Below, piece by piece: positions 23,976 to 33,499 of a stretch of 64,000 nucleotides of DNA; positions within the stretch are counted from its first letter, which is position 1, and each line of letters begins with the position of its first letter. The notes below the pieces were generated by a model. The model was not told where the DNA came from. It saw only the letters and a program-made list of their open reading frames with translations, and ran no database searches. The stretch is from positions 1 to 64,000 of the forward strand of contig CALVHA010000002.1 in NCBI GenBank assembly GCA_944327255.1, given 5' to 3'. A program made the position numbers and the translations under genes. Origin of the DNA: Candidatus Gastranaerophilales bacterium. Its GTDB lineage: Bacteria; Cyanobacteriota; Vampirovibrionia; Gastranaerophilales; Gastranaerophilaceae.

Positions 23976-25043
23976 TTAATTTGTACGGCTTTTAGGGTCA
24001 AGCACATCTCTAATTGTATCACCTATTACGTTAAAGGCAAGTACGGCAATAAAAATTAAAAATCCGGGAGTCAAAAGCCAAGAGCGATAGATTATATTTG
24101 TATATTCCTGCGCTTCTTTAAGCATGTTCCCCCAGCTAGCATCAGGTTGTTGTATGCCTAATCCTAAAAAGCTTAATCCTGATTCCGACAAGATGTAAGA
24201 AGGAACAGAAAGTGTCATTGCGATAATTACAAAACTTGTGGTTTGTGGGAGAATATGTTTAATAATGATTCTAAGTCTTGATGCGCCTATTGATTTAGCT
24301 GCCTGAACAAACTCCTGATTTTTTACAGATAGTACCATCCCTCTCACAACTCTTGCAAACCCTGCCCAGCCTATCAGGGCAAGAATTATAACAATAAGCA
24401 TAAATCTCTGTGCGCTTGTCATACCGCTTGGAAGTATTGATGCTAAGATTATTAATAGGTAAAAACTGGGAATTGACATTATTGCTTCTGCAAAACGCAT
24501 CATTATTGTATCAGTAATTCCTCCGAAATATCCGGCAATTCCACCGTATAACAAACCTATCGGGAACAAAACAAATAAAGAAAGGAATCCGATTGTCATT
24601 GAAATTCTTCCGCCGAAAAGAATTCTTGAAAATACGTCACGGCCATTGATATCAGTTCCGAGCAAAAATAATCTTCCTTCTGTGTCAGTTGTGATGAGAT
24701 GTCGTCGCATTGGAATAATTCCTAGGAATTTATAAGCTTGACCTTTCCCTAAAAGTTTTATGTAATGTTTTTTGCTTCTGTCAAATTTATATTTAATTTG
24801 AAGATTTTCACTGTCAAATTCTCTGATATAATTATAAGTATATGGTCTTGAAAAATGGTGATTTTCGTCAATAATAAATATTTTTGACGGCGGAACATAA
24901 GCCATTGCTCTGTCAGAAAAATCTTTTGTATACGGTGCAATAAAATCTGCAAAAAGGAGGGCAAAATATATTATCCCGAGAATAATCAGTGCAACCCTTG
25001 CAAATTTATCATTCCATAATTTTTCTATCGCTTCTTTAAACAT
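23976..25043 (-). CDS. Peptide ABC transporter permease, OppC/YejE-like
   Basis: 355 residues from ATG 25043 (AGGAGG then TCTA-ATG), which overlaps the stop of the upstream permease gene; the longer ORF start is inside that gene. One N-terminal helix, a long periplasmic loop of about 90 residues, then the binding-protein-dependent transport domain: GTDINGRDVFSRILFGGRIS, helices, the EAA-loop block VQAAKSIGASRLRIIIKHILPQ and GLSFLGLGIQQPDASWGNML near the end. The long loop is unlike short OppC proteins and more like YejE-type permeases. It imports oligopeptides or related compounds. No ATPase gene is next to it. Confidence 0.93.
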   Translation of the reverse strand: MFKEAIEKLWNDKFARVALIILGIIYFALLFADFIAPYTKDFSDRAMAYVPPSKIFIIDENHHFSRPYTYNYIREFDSENLQIKYKFDRSKKHYIKLLGKGQAYKFLGIIPMRRHLITTDTEGRLFLLGTDINGRDVFSRILFGGRISMTIGFLSLFVLFPIGLLYGGIAGYFGGITDTIMMRFAEAIMSIPSFYLLIILASILPSGMTSAQRFMLIVIILALIGWAGFARVVRGMVLSVKNQEFVQAAKSIGASRLRIIIKHILPQTTSFVIIAMTLSVPSYILSESGLSFLGLGIQQPDASWGNMLKEAQEYTNIIYRSWLLTPGFLIFIAVLAFNVIGDTIRDVLDPKSRTN

Positions 25044-26010
25044 TAGACCTCCTGATTCTCGGATCAGTAATAATAAGTAGAATATCTGCAATTAAGTTTC
25101 CTAAAATCAACATAATTGCCCCCATCATTAATGATGCCATTACAAGGTTTATGTCGGAGCGCATAACCGCCTCAAGTATAAGTCTTCCTAATCCGGGATA
25201 TTGAAATACATATTCTGTTAGTGCTGCACCGCTTAACAAGCCGGCAAATTCAAATCCTAATAAGGTAATCATTGGGTTAATAGCATTTCTCAATGCATGT
25301 TTATAGATTACATCAAATTCGCTCAACCCTTTTGCTCTTGCAAACTTTACATAGTCACTGTCTAAAACGTCAAGCAGGTTAGCTCTCATCTGTCTTTGTA
25401 ATCCTGCAAGAGATAGAGTGAACAATACTGTAACAGGCAAAATTAAATGGTGAGTTACATCTAATATTTGCCCCACTATATTTTTTTCGAGGAAATCAGA
25501 ACTTGTTAAGCCTCCGACAGGAAACCAACCTGTTTTAACTGCAAAGATTAATAATAAAACAGCAAAGAAAAATGACGGGATCGCCATCCCTATGCTGGTT
25601 AAAACGGTTAAAATCCTGTCAAGTGGGGATTTCCAATTCAATGCTGCAACAATACCAAGCGGAATGCCAACAAGCCATGTAAGAAAAATGACAATTGTTG
25701 TCAGTAAAAGAGTATTTGGAATCCTTTCTTTCAACTTTGTACTGACTTTTTCGCCATTTGAAGTTATCCCTAAATCTCCTTTTAAAAATGATTTTGCCCA
25801 TTTCCCGTATTGTACAATAATAGGTTTATCCAAGCCTAATCTTTCAGTTTCTTTTTGCAGTGTTTCTTGTGAAACAGAAGGATTTAGTCTTAATTCTGCA
25901 AGAGGATCTACAGGGCTTAATCTTATTATGAAAAAGCTTATGAATGATACTATTATAAGTAATGGTATTGCCTGAATAATTCTTTTTAAAATATATTTTA
26001 ATATTTGCAT
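25036..26010 (-). CDS. Peptide ABC transporter permease, OppB-like
   Basis: 324 residues. Six predicted helices. OppB features: ILKRIIQAIPLLIIVSFISFFIIRLSPVDPLAELR at the N-terminus, LGLDKPIIVQYGKWAKSFLKGDLG, the EAA loop DYVKFARAKGLSEFDVIYKHALRNA and the end block LTEYVFQYPGLGRLILEAVMRSD. Partner of the OppC-like permease (8-nt overlap) and of the binding lipoprotein gene just upstream (1-nt gap). It is the middle gene of the three-gene operon. Confidence 0.95.
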   Translation of the reverse strand: MQILKYILKRIIQAIPLLIIVSFISFFIIRLSPVDPLAELRLNPSVSQETLQKETERLGLDKPIIVQYGKWAKSFLKGDLGITSNGEKVSTKLKERIPNTLLLTTIVIFLTWLVGIPLGIVAALNWKSPLDRILTVLTSIGMAIPSFFFAVLLLIFAVKTGWFPVGGLTSSDFLEKNIVGQILDVTHHLILPVTVLFTLSLAGLQRQMRANLLDVLDSDYVKFARAKGLSEFDVIYKHALRNAINPMITLLGFEFAGLLSGAALTEYVFQYPGLGRLILEAVMRSDINLVMASLMMGAIMLILGNLIADILLIITDPRIRRSNV

Positions 26011-26011
26011 A

Positions 26012-27844
26012 TTATTTCTCTTCGTAAATTTCCTCTATATTATGAGTAAGTCCGCCGAGCATTGACGGGTATAAGTTCTGAAATCTTGTACGTATAGCTG
26101 AAATTATCAGCGGAGAATAAATATAAATGAAAGGTTTTTCTTCATACGCAATCGCTTGGTATTCATCGTAGAATTTTTTTCGATCTTGAAATTTTGTTGC
26201 AAGTGCGCCTTTTACATAAATATCATCAATGCGTTTTTCCCAGTCAAACCTGTCATCTTTATTGTATCCTGCGGGTCTCTGGTTGAACATGTGTAATGTT
26301 CCGTCAGACATCCATACATTTTTCCCCCCGTTTGGCTCAAGCGGAGAACCAGTAAGCCCCATAATGACCATATCCCAGTCGTAAGTATTCACAAGTTTAT
26401 TTACAAGGGTGTTGAATTCTATAGGTTTAAAGTTGACTTTCATTCCTAAGTCTTCTAAATCCTGTTTTACCATGACACCGATTGCTTCGCGTTCTGTATT
26501 CCCTGCATTTGTATATAGATCAAATTCTACAGGATTATTTTCTTTATCAAAAAGTTTCCCTTTTTTATTTCTGTAAAACCCTGATTTTTTTAACAATTCA
26601 TTTGCTTTTTCCAGGTTTCTATCATATGATTTTAAATCTTTATTTAAAAAGATTGAATTAAGACTTTCCGCTGTGAATAAAGGTGCACCAAGACCGTTCG
26701 CGATATTGAATACCATATTTTTTCTGTCAATAGCATAATCAACTGCCTGCCTAAAATTTTTGTCTAAAAACCAGCGTTGTTTTTTAGGATCGACATTAAA
26801 TTTACCCTTATCATTTTTTCTCGTATTAAGATTCATTGATAAGAACATTGTACCGGTACTCGGGCCAAGGTTATATACTTTAAAATTTGAGTGTTTTTCA
26901 AGTTCCTTAAATCTTGCAACGTTTGCTCCTTGAAGCCCTATGACATCAAGTTCTCCGCCTTCAAATTTTAAAACTTCATTATTAATGTCTCCAACAATTA
27001 AATATACAAGCTTATCAAGATAAGGCAGTTTCTTATCCTCTTTATTAATAACATAATAATTAGGATTTCTCTCATAAACTACACGCTGAGCCGGAACATA
27101 TTCTTTAAGCCTGAAAGCTCCTGATGTAACAAAATCTTTTGGTGGCGTGTTTGTTGACAAAAATGTATCAAAATATGCTTTCCCTTTTTTGACGGCAGGC
27201 ATGAATATATGTTTTGGTGCGATTGGGGATGATAACATTCTGATAAACGGTGCAAAAGGTTCTGGAGTTGTAAATTTTACGGTATAATCATCTATTTTTT
27301 CAACGGTTGGAAGTTTCCCGTCCACTATAATAGAATCTCTTGTGGAAGTGTTGCCGTATCCGTCAAATATTATGTTCTGCCAAGTAAATACAACATCATC
27401 TGCTGTAATTGGTTTCCCGTCCGACCATTTTACCCCGTGACGGAGTTTAATCAGATATTCCCTGCCATTAACATTAAAACTTTCCGCAAGTTTTGGAATA
27501 GGTTCGCCTGTTATGGGATGCGTTGTAAGAAGACCATCATACATGATTTCTGACAGTAATGATGAGATATTATCTTTTGAGTTAAACGGATTGAATGTTT
27601 TAGGCCCCTCTCCAATTGTTGAAGCAACAAGTGTTCCGCCGAACTTACCTATCGGTGCCTGTGATTGTCTGTAATCTATTCCATCAATAGTTACATTTTT
27701 GGGTGCTGGATAATTAATGGCTTCTGTTTCTTGGAATTGCTTGTTCATTGGCTGTTGAGGTTCTGGCGTATCTATATTCACGCAAGAATGAAGAAATAAT
27801 GCAATAAGAACTATTACTAATACTACATAACCCGCTTTTTTCAT
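26012..27844 (-). CDS. Peptide-binding lipoprotein, SBP family 5
   Basis: 610 residues. The N-terminus is a lipoprotein signal: hydrophobic core then LHS-C with lipidation at Cys21. Family 5 solute-binding domain: GGTLVASTIGEGPKTFNPFNSKDNISS, LAESFNVNGREYLIKLRHGVKWSDGKPITADDVVFTWQNI (the extracytoplasmic SBP signature), ...FRQAVDYAIDRKNMV. It delivers oligopeptides or similar molecules to the two permeases. First gene of the operon; a short intergenic region upstream has no obvious regulator. OppD/OppF ATPases must lie elsewhere. Confidence 0.94.
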   Translation of the reverse strand: MKKAGYVVLVIVLIALFLHSCVNIDTPEPQQPMNKQFQETEAINYPAPKNVTIDGIDYRQSQAPIGKFGGTLVASTIGEGPKTFNPFNSKDNISSLLSEIMYDGLLTTHPITGEPIPKLAESFNVNGREYLIKLRHGVKWSDGKPITADDVVFTWQNIIFDGYGNTSTRDSIIVDGKLPTVEKIDDYTVKFTTPEPFAPFIRMLSSPIAPKHIFMPAVKKGKAYFDTFLSTNTPPKDFVTSGAFRLKEYVPAQRVVYERNPNYYVINKEDKKLPYLDKLVYLIVGDINNEVLKFEGGELDVIGLQGANVARFKELEKHSNFKVYNLGPSTGTMFLSMNLNTRKNDKGKFNVDPKKQRWFLDKNFRQAVDYAIDRKNMVFNIANGLGAPLFTAESLNSIFLNKDLKSYDRNLEKANELLKKSGFYRNKKGKLFDKENNPVEFDLYTNAGNTEREAIGVMVKQDLEDLGMKVNFKPIEFNTLVNKLVNTYDWDMVIMGLTGSPLEPNGGKNVWMSDGTLHMFNQRPAGYNKDDRFDWEKRIDDIYVKGALATKFQDRKKFYDEYQAIAYEEKPFIYIYSPLIISAIRTRFQNLYPSMLGGLTHNIEEIYEEK

Positions 27845-27988
27845 AGTTTTATTTTAACATAAATAATGGATTGTGGATAGGTTAGTCAGGGAATATTGTA
27901 TCGGTTAAGATTTATTAAATTTGTGAAATTAATTAGCAATTTTTTTATTGCAATGTTTTATTATGGATAAGTATGAAGGAGAATAATT

Positions 27989-28309
27989 ATGAAAATTTCA
28001 CCTGTCGCCTTTATGGCAAATCCACAGAAGATTAATAAACCCGAATCTGAACTCAATGATATAAAAAAAGAGTTGGAAAATAATGGGGTTAAAATTCCTA
28101 AATTTACACCTGTTCAAAATGGTCTTATAAATGCAGGCTTCTGGTTCGGGTTTGGGTTTCTAGTAGACAGGCTTCTCGGCAAAATGTTTAAAAATTTAAA
28201 AACTCCTATGAAACTTTCTCTGCTTATAAACGGTATGATTGGGCTGATTGCTGGAGGATTAACCTTTATAAAAGCAAGTAAAGAAAATATGGTACCTGAC
28301 AAACAATAA
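27989..28309 (+). CDS. Small hypothetical membrane protein
   Basis: 106 residues; GAAGGAGA precedes ATG. It begins MKISPVAFMANPQKINKPE, the short head peptide (here VAFMAN) also seen on other orphan genes here. A coiled/charged stretch follows, then two membrane segments at about residues 46-64 (GLINAGFWFGFGFLVDRLL) and 75-93 (LSLLINGMIGLIAGGLTFI). No known domain. A single-gene unit ended by a strong terminator shared with the sigma factor gene. Confidence 0.75.
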   Translation: MKISPVAFMANPQKINKPESELNDIKKELENNGVKIPKFTPVQNGLINAGFWFGFGFLVDRLLGKMFKNLKTPMKLSLLINGMIGLIAGGLTFIKASKENMVPDKQ

Positions 28310-28338
28310 AAACCGGATTTAAACCGGTTTTTATTGTT
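28302..28338. terminator. Bidirectional intrinsic terminator
   Basis: AACAATAAAAACCGG pairs with CCGGTTTTTATTGTT around ATTTAAA, a 15-bp stem. It ends the small membrane protein gene (plus) and the sigma factor gene (minus). Confidence 0.88.
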
Positions 28339-29342
28339 TATTCTCCAAAGTAATTTTTTAAGCCAACTGTTAATTTTTTTGTTTTACATAATTTTTTTAA
28401 TTTTGCAATAGCACGATTTTCGATTTGTCGAATTCTCTCTCGTGAAACTCCGTATTGAGAACCTATTTCATCAAGAGTCTTTTTTGTTCCGCTGTTATCG
28501 AGTCCGTAGCGCAATATCAAAACATCTCGCTCTTTTTGACTTAACTGATTTAGCATTTTTTGAATATCTTCAAAAAGATTTTCCTGAGAGACTCTACTGT
28601 CAGGTGTTATTGTTGAATCATCAACAATAAAATCCGCAATTTTTGACGAATCATCAGAGGAATTTGCCGGGGTTTCCATTGATATTGTTGACTGTGCAGA
28701 CTTAATAATAGATGTCAGTTTGTTTACGGAAATACCTAGTCTGTATGCTATTTCCTGTTTTGTCGGAGTATGACCGAGTTCTGTTGTTAAATCAATTGTT
28801 GCTTTTCTTATTTTGCCAAGAGATTCTATCATATGTATAGGAAGTCTGATAATTCTTGCTTTATCGGCAATGGCTCTTGTTATGGATTGTTGAATCCACC
28901 AGGTTGCATATGTGGAAAATTTATATCCTTTTGTGTAATCAAAACGTCCGGCAGCTTTCATTAAGCCTAGGTTTCCTTCTTGTATAAGATCTAAAAATGA
29001 CAGGCCTCTTCCTATGTATTTTTTTGCAATACTTACAACAAGACGCAAATTCGCATTAACTAAAACGTTTTTATAAAAATCACTTTGAGTTTCATATATC
29101 TTTTTTGCGACATCATATTCTTGTTCGCTTGACAATAAAGGAATTTTCCCGATTTGTTGAAGATATATTTTCACACTGTCGTCAGAGTTAACTGAAGACA
29201 AACTTTCCTGAACTTTTGGATCTTCAACGGAATGCAGAACGTCATCATCGTCTTCATCTTCTGTCTGAAGACTTGAAAAATCGATTCCTTCATCCGAAAT
29301 TTCATCAGTAATTATTCCTAATTTTTCCATTTCTTTTTTCAT
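28338..29342 (-). CDS. RNA polymerase sigma-70 factor, primary-type (RpoD/SigA-like)
   Basis: 334 residues. Region 1.2: [29 protein letters not shown]. Region 2: [61 protein letters not shown], near identical to the group 1/2 core-binding and -10 recognition region. Region 3 then region 4: [16 protein letters not shown]...[22 protein letters not shown] with the -35 helix-turn-helix. The acidic N-terminus is short, with no full region 1.1. It may be the housekeeping sigma or a group 2 paralogue; this window alone cannot decide. Confidence 0.93.
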   Translation of the reverse strand: MKKEMEKLGIITDEISDEGIDFSSLQTEDEDDDDVLHSVEDPKVQESLSSVNSDDSVKIYLQQIGKIPLLSSEQEYDVAKKIYETQSDFYKNVLVNANLRLVVSIAKKYIGRGLSFLDLIQEGNLGLMKAAGRFDYTKGYKFSTYATWWIQQSITRAIADKARIIRLPIHMIESLGKIRKATIDLTTELGHTPTKQEIAYRLGISVNKLTSIIKSAQSTISMETPANSSDDSSKIADFIVDDSTITPDSRVSQENLFEDIQKMLNQLSQKERDVLILRYGLDNSGTKKTLDEIGSQYGVSRERIRQIENRAIAKLKKLCKTKKLTVGLKNYFGE

Positions 29343-29403
29343 TTAGGCGCTCTCCATTTTTCATATTTAATTATATGTAGAATATTGTCTTTTGTAAATT
29401 TAC

Positions 29404-30144
29404 TTAATATTTTTTAGTTAGTTTTTGGCGAACTGATTCAAAAATAATTATGGCAAGTGCATTTGATACATTTAAGGAATTAAAATCTTTTAACATTGGT
29501 ATTTTGACTATATAGTCGGAAGCTTTAAGTAAAGATTTTGAAACCCCTGCGTGTTCTGCCCCCATGATTATGGCAGAATTCATATCGCAGTAATTTATAT
29601 CATAATAATTATCTTTTGCGCTTGCATCAGTGGCAATTATCCACCAGTTTGATTTTTTTAACTTCTCAACAGCGTTAGTCAGGCTATTTACTTTTATTAT
29701 TGGAATATGATTAATAGCACCAGCGCTCGTTTTTTCCACGATAGAGTTTACCTGAACATTTCTTCTGGACGGAATGATTATTCCGCTTACTCCTGCACAT
29801 ACGGCAGTTCTTATTATTGCGCCGAGATTATGAGAATCTTCTATTCCGTCAAGGATTATTATTGATGCATTTGTATGTTGTAGTTCTAAAAAAGTATCTA
29901 AATCCATATATTTTATTGGAGAAATTTGAGCGATAATTCCTTGATGGTTAAATTCCGTATAAGCGGCAAATTTTTCTTTTGCAACAAATTGGTAAATAAT
30001 CCCCTTTTGTTCTGCAAGTTCTTTTATTTTATTTAATTTTGCATCTGAATGTATATTTTTAGAAATAAGAATTTTGTTAAACTCTCTTTTCCCAGCAATA
30101 AGTGCCTCTAATACTGAATTTTTTCCATATATTATATCATTCAT
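29404..30144 (-). CDS. rlmB: 23S rRNA 2'-O-ribose G2251 methyltransferase
   Basis: 246 residues. SpoU/TrmH fold with an N-terminal substrate-binding domain (YGKNSVLEAL, the family start). SAM-binding knot motifs: NLGAIIRTAVCAGVSGIIIP, IIMGAEHAGVSKSLLKASDYIVKIPM and SLNVSNALAIIIFESVR (the C-terminal knot motif 3). It overlaps nadA by 1 nt (ATGA junction). RlmB is the best match; other SpoU-family rRNA/tRNA methylases share these motifs. Confidence 0.93.
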   Translation of the reverse strand: MNDIIYGKNSVLEALIAGKREFNKILISKNIHSDAKLNKIKELAEQKGIIYQFVAKEKFAAYTEFNHQGIIAQISPIKYMDLDTFLELQHTNASIIILDGIEDSHNLGAIIRTAVCAGVSGIIIPSRRNVQVNSIVEKTSAGAINHIPIIKVNSLTNAVEKLKKSNWWIIATDASAKDNYYDINYCDMNSAIIMGAEHAGVSKSLLKASDYIVKIPMLKDFNSLNVSNALAIIIFESVRQKLTKKY

Positions 30145-31052
30145 TATTTTGATACCTCTAACATTTTATCAATACATTTTATAGCCTTTTGAGCGATATT
30201 TTTATCAACATTAATTTCATATTGTTCATATTTGAGTGAGTTATAAATATCTTCAAGAGTGTTCCATTTCATATTTTGGCATATAATATTAGATTTTATC
30301 AAAATAAATTCTTTTTCGGGATAATCTCTTTGTAGTCTGTCTACAACTCCTTTTTCAGTTGCAATGATAAATTGTTTCGCATCACTTTCTACTGCAAATT
30401 TCATAATTCCGGTAGTACTTCCAACATAATCCGCAAGTTTTGTAACGGTTTGAGCACATTCCGGATGTGCAAGCACTTTGGCTTCGGGGTATTTGCGGCG
30501 TGCATCAATAATATCTTCAGGCTTTATTCGTAAATGTGTAGGGCAGTATCCTGGATATGTTGTAACTTTTACATTGCCAAGCTGTCCTTCAACCCATTTC
30601 CCAAGATATGTATCAGGTAAAAATAAAACTTCCGGAGCATTTAAACTTTTAACAATTTTAATTGCATTAGAGCTTGTGCAACAAATGTCACACTCAGATT
30701 TCACTTCTGCCGTAGAATTTATATAACAGACAGTTGGAAGATTTGGGTATTTTGATTTAAATTCCCGTAATTGTTCTAAATTTACCATATCAGCCATTAG
30801 ACATCCTGATTCAGTACGTGGAAGTAGTACTTTTTTATCAGGATTTAAAATTTTTGCTGTTTGAGCCATAAAGAACACTCCGGCAAAAATTATTGTATCT
30901 GCAGTTGTTTTTGCAGCCTGCTGGCTTAAGTATAGGGAGTCTCCCACAAAATCTGCAACTTTGTCAATTTCGGCATTTTGGTAGCAATGGGCAAGTATTA
31001 CTGCATTTTTTTCTTTCTTTAATTCTTTTATTTCTTCTATTATTGTATTCAT
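30144..31052 (-). CDS. nadA: Quinolinate synthase A
   Basis: 302 residues. It condenses iminoaspartate and dihydroxyacetone phosphate to quinolinate, the NAD precursor, using an oxygen-sensitive [4Fe-4S] cluster. Conserved blocks: AVILAHCYQNAEIDKVADFVGDSLYLS, FAGVFFMAQTAKILNP, LLPRTESGCLMADM (cluster cysteine), FLPDTYLGKWVEGQLG, YPGYCPTH and VLAHPECAQTV (cluster cysteine). nadB and nadC are not in the window. It starts a two-gene transcript with rlmB. Confidence 0.97.
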   Translation of the reverse strand: MNTIIEEIKELKKEKNAVILAHCYQNAEIDKVADFVGDSLYLSQQAAKTTADTIIFAGVFFMAQTAKILNPDKKVLLPRTESGCLMADMVNLEQLREFKSKYPNLPTVCYINSTAEVKSECDICCTSSNAIKIVKSLNAPEVLFLPDTYLGKWVEGQLGNVKVTTYPGYCPTHLRIKPEDIIDARRKYPEAKVLAHPECAQTVTKLADYVGSTTGIMKFAVESDAKQFIIATEKGVVDRLQRDYPEKEFILIKSNIICQNMKWNTLEDIYNSLKYEQYEINVDKNIAQKAIKCIDKMLEVSK

Positions 31053-31093
31053 TTTGGATTCTCTCCTCCATTCAGTGTAAATTTTTGTTAATT

Positions 31094-31123
31094 TTGCATC
31101 TTCTACAAAATATATTGTATAAT
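31094..31123 (+). promoter_or_regulatory. Sigma-70-type promoter of the PilM-PilN gene
   Basis: -35 TTGCAT at 31094-31099, an 18-nt spacer and -10 TATAAT at 31118-31123, about 30 nt before the pilMN start. Its position in the short divergent gap from nadA supports it. Confidence 0.5.
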
Positions 31124-31158
31124 AAAAATAGGAATTAGTTACACAGGATAAGAAGAGT

Positions 31159-32856
31159 ATGAGTTTTTTAGGTAATTTATCAGCAAGTTCTAAGCCAAAA
31201 GTTTATATTTCCGTTACGCCGGAAGTTGGTTTGGAAATGATTCAGTTAGATACTGCAACACATTCTGTTGCAGCTTATGCAGTTAGGGATTTAGCTTATA
31301 ATGAAGCGACAAGAGATATTTCCGATTATGAGGCTTTTAAAACTGCCGTTGCGGAAATGTTTGAGGAATTGAGTATTAATCCAAAATGTGATGTAATTGT
31401 TAATATGCCTCTGGTAACTTTCGGTACTATGCAGTTCCCTCTGCTACTTCCTGATGCTTCAATTACTGGTGGTATTGAATCTGAAGTAGAACAATCTTAC
31501 ACTTTCAGAAGAGCAGAACCTTCTGTTGCATGGCAGGATGTTCCATCAGCTTCTGAAAAATCTCAGGGAAATGAATCAAGGCAGGTTTTGTACACTGCGA
31601 TTCAAAAGGTTGTTATTTCAAATATTTCTGATGCTCTTGGTGCACTTGGAGCTCGTTTAGTAGGAGTTGAAACTTCTCTTGTATCAACATTAAGGGCTTT
31701 GGATTTTGCTGGATATACACAGGAACAAATGCAGCCTAATATGGTTTGGAATTTAATGATTATTAATTCTACAGGCTATTCTATTGTTTCTTTAAGCGGT
31801 AAAAATGTAGTTGACTATTATGAAGAGCCACTGGCTATAAAATCTTTTGAGGGAGATGAAATATATAATGCAATTAATCAATCTGCACAAATTGCATTAA
31901 TGAGTACTCCTGCGAACTATTTATTTATTGTTTCCGATACAGATCAAGTTAGTGCCTCTTTACTTGCTTCAAAACTTCAGGCACAGGGTTCGGTAACAGT
32001 TCTAGAGAATAACTCATTTAAAAAGGATTCGTTAATTCCTGTTGGGTTAAATGTTTTGCCGAATTATGCAACAAAAATATCCTTGCAGGCAATCGGTTGT
32101 GCTCTGGCTGATACTTCTGATTATCCGTTAAATCTTCAATTCGCACCTGGAGCAAGTTCTGTCTCGGAAGAAGCCTCTTGTACTATTCGTTTTGGAGATC
32201 AGGAAATTACATTGACTGCGGCTGCTGCAACTAAGATTGTCGGAATATTCGGTGGTGCGCTGATTTTAATACTTGTAATCATTTCTTATATGATTATGCC
32301 TAAACTTGTAGATTCTACACAGCAGAAATTAAATAATGTTATGGCTGATATCAAAACAATTGACGAAGAAATTTCAAAATATCAAGATCCTGCGGGTTCT
32401 GCTTTTAATGTTAAAGTAGCGGTAGAAAACGGGATTAAAGCAAATAGAGCTAAGTTAATGAACTATGTTGCGGCAGGTGATTCTATCCCTAAAACAGTTT
32501 GGCTAACATACTTTATGACTCAAGGGGATGGTTTGGTTGATATCAAAGGTGTTTCTTCTAATGTTGAAGACGTATATGTTTTCTTTAGGAATATGCGTGA
32601 TTCTTTGATTGGTACAAAACTTCGTTTGCAAAAGTTGGAGATGGAATCTCAATCAGTTGATGAAGCAATATCTTCTTCTTCTAATGCAAATTATAATTTT
32701 GAGATTACAAATATGACAGATGATCAACTTAAAGCTTTAATGACTTTGCCAACGGCAAATAGTTCTGGTCAGTCAAAACAACAAAATTCATCAGGCAGTG
32801 GCAATAATACTCCTCCTCAATCAGGATTGTTGAGCTCTCAGCCTATTCAGCAGTAA
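31159..32856 (+). CDS. PilM-PilN fusion-type pilus assembly protein
   Basis: 565 residues. Residues about 1-345 read like a diverged actin-fold PilM (GIESEVEQSYTFRR, ISDALGALGARLVGVETSLVSTLRAL) that would bind a partner pilus protein. A single membrane helix at about 361-384 (IVGIFGGALILILVIISYMIM) is followed by a periplasmic helix and a PilN-like alpha/beta domain (VWLTYFMTQGDGLVDIKGVSSNVEDVYVFFRNMRDS, about 445-490). PilM and PilN are usually separate partners at the inner membrane, PilM binding the N-terminal tail of PilN; here one chain would do both. The serine/glutamine-rich tail is low complexity. It is followed by PilO 28 nt downstream, the normal order. Confidence 0.8.
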   Translation: MSFLGNLSASSKPKVYISVTPEVGLEMIQLDTATHSVAAYAVRDLAYNEATRDISDYEAFKTAVAEMFEELSINPKCDVIVNMPLVTFGTMQFPLLLPDASITGGIESEVEQSYTFRRAEPSVAWQDVPSASEKSQGNESRQVLYTAIQKVVISNISDALGALGARLVGVETSLVSTLRALDFAGYTQEQMQPNMVWNLMIINSTGYSIVSLSGKNVVDYYEEPLAIKSFEGDEIYNAINQSAQIALMSTPANYLFIVSDTDQVSASLLASKLQAQGSVTVLENNSFKKDSLIPVGLNVLPNYATKISLQAIGCALADTSDYPLNLQFAPGASSVSEEASCTIRFGDQEITLTAAAATKIVGIFGGALILILVIISYMIMPKLVDSTQQKLNNVMADIKTIDEEISKYQDPAGSAFNVKVAVENGIKANRAKLMNYVAAGDSIPKTVWLTYFMTQGDGLVDIKGVSSNVEDVYVFFRNMRDSLIGTKLRLQKLEMESQSVDEAISSSSNANYNFEITNMTDDQLKALMTLPTANSSGQSKQQNSSGSGNNTPPQSGLLSSQPIQQ

Positions 32857-32884
32857 TGTGTATAACTTATAAGGAATTTTAATA

Positions 32885-33499
32885 ATGGCAGAAGAAAATA
32901 AAAATGATGTGATGACGGTACTAAAGACTCCTATTTCTTTATTGGTCTTGATAATTTGTTTAGCTATATATTTTATCGCATTTCAATTTATTCCAAAAGT
33001 TTCAGAATTTTCATCTAAACATTCGGAATATAAAACCCAAATGCAGTTGTATGCTGACAAAGAAAAAACTTTGGAACAATTAAAAGCTGCCAATGCACAA
33101 AAAGTACAGGCTGATGCGGCGGCTGCGGATACAAGTGGTATGGATAAAGAACTATTTAAACCGCTTGAGTCAGGTATGGATCCTGAAAATGTACTGGCTT
33201 CCGAATTCAATGAAATTCTGTCTCTTATTACAATGAACACTATTAAAACCCGTTCTGTTCAGTATAGCTATGACCCTGCGGATGATAATTTCGTAAAAGG
33301 GGCTGCTTCTAAATATAGTGTTTGTAAATTAGATATGCAGATGATTGCAACTTATACTAATTTCAAAAATTTTATGCAGGAATTATATAAGCACGAGCAC
33401 TATCTTGATATTGCAAAAATTGAGATTATTCCTTATAACAAAAATAAGACAATTTTGTTAATTAATCTTCAACTTAAGTTATATGCTGAAAGAGCTTAG
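32885..33499 (+). CDS. PilO-like type IV pilus assembly protein
   Basis: 204 residues with one N-terminal membrane helix (ISLLVLIICLAIYFIAFQFI, about 17-38), a coiled-coil stretch (about 45-85) and a C-terminal ferredoxin-like domain (CKLDMQMIATYTNFKNFMQELYKHEHYLDIAKIEIIPY, about 150-190). This is the layout of PilO, which pairs with PilN in the periplasm. It is 28 nt downstream of the PilM-PilN fusion, so the two form a pilus subcomplex operon. PilP and PilQ are not adjacent. The stop overlaps the convergent radical SAM gene. Confidence 0.82.
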   Translation: MAEENKNDVMTVLKTPISLLVLIICLAIYFIAFQFIPKVSEFSSKHSEYKTQMQLYADKEKTLEQLKAANAQKVQADAAAADTSGMDKELFKPLESGMDPENVLASEFNEILSLITMNTIKTRSVQYSYDPADDNFVKGAASKYSVCKLDMQMIATYTNFKNFMQELYKHEHYLDIAKIEIIPYNKNKTILLINLQLKLYAERA

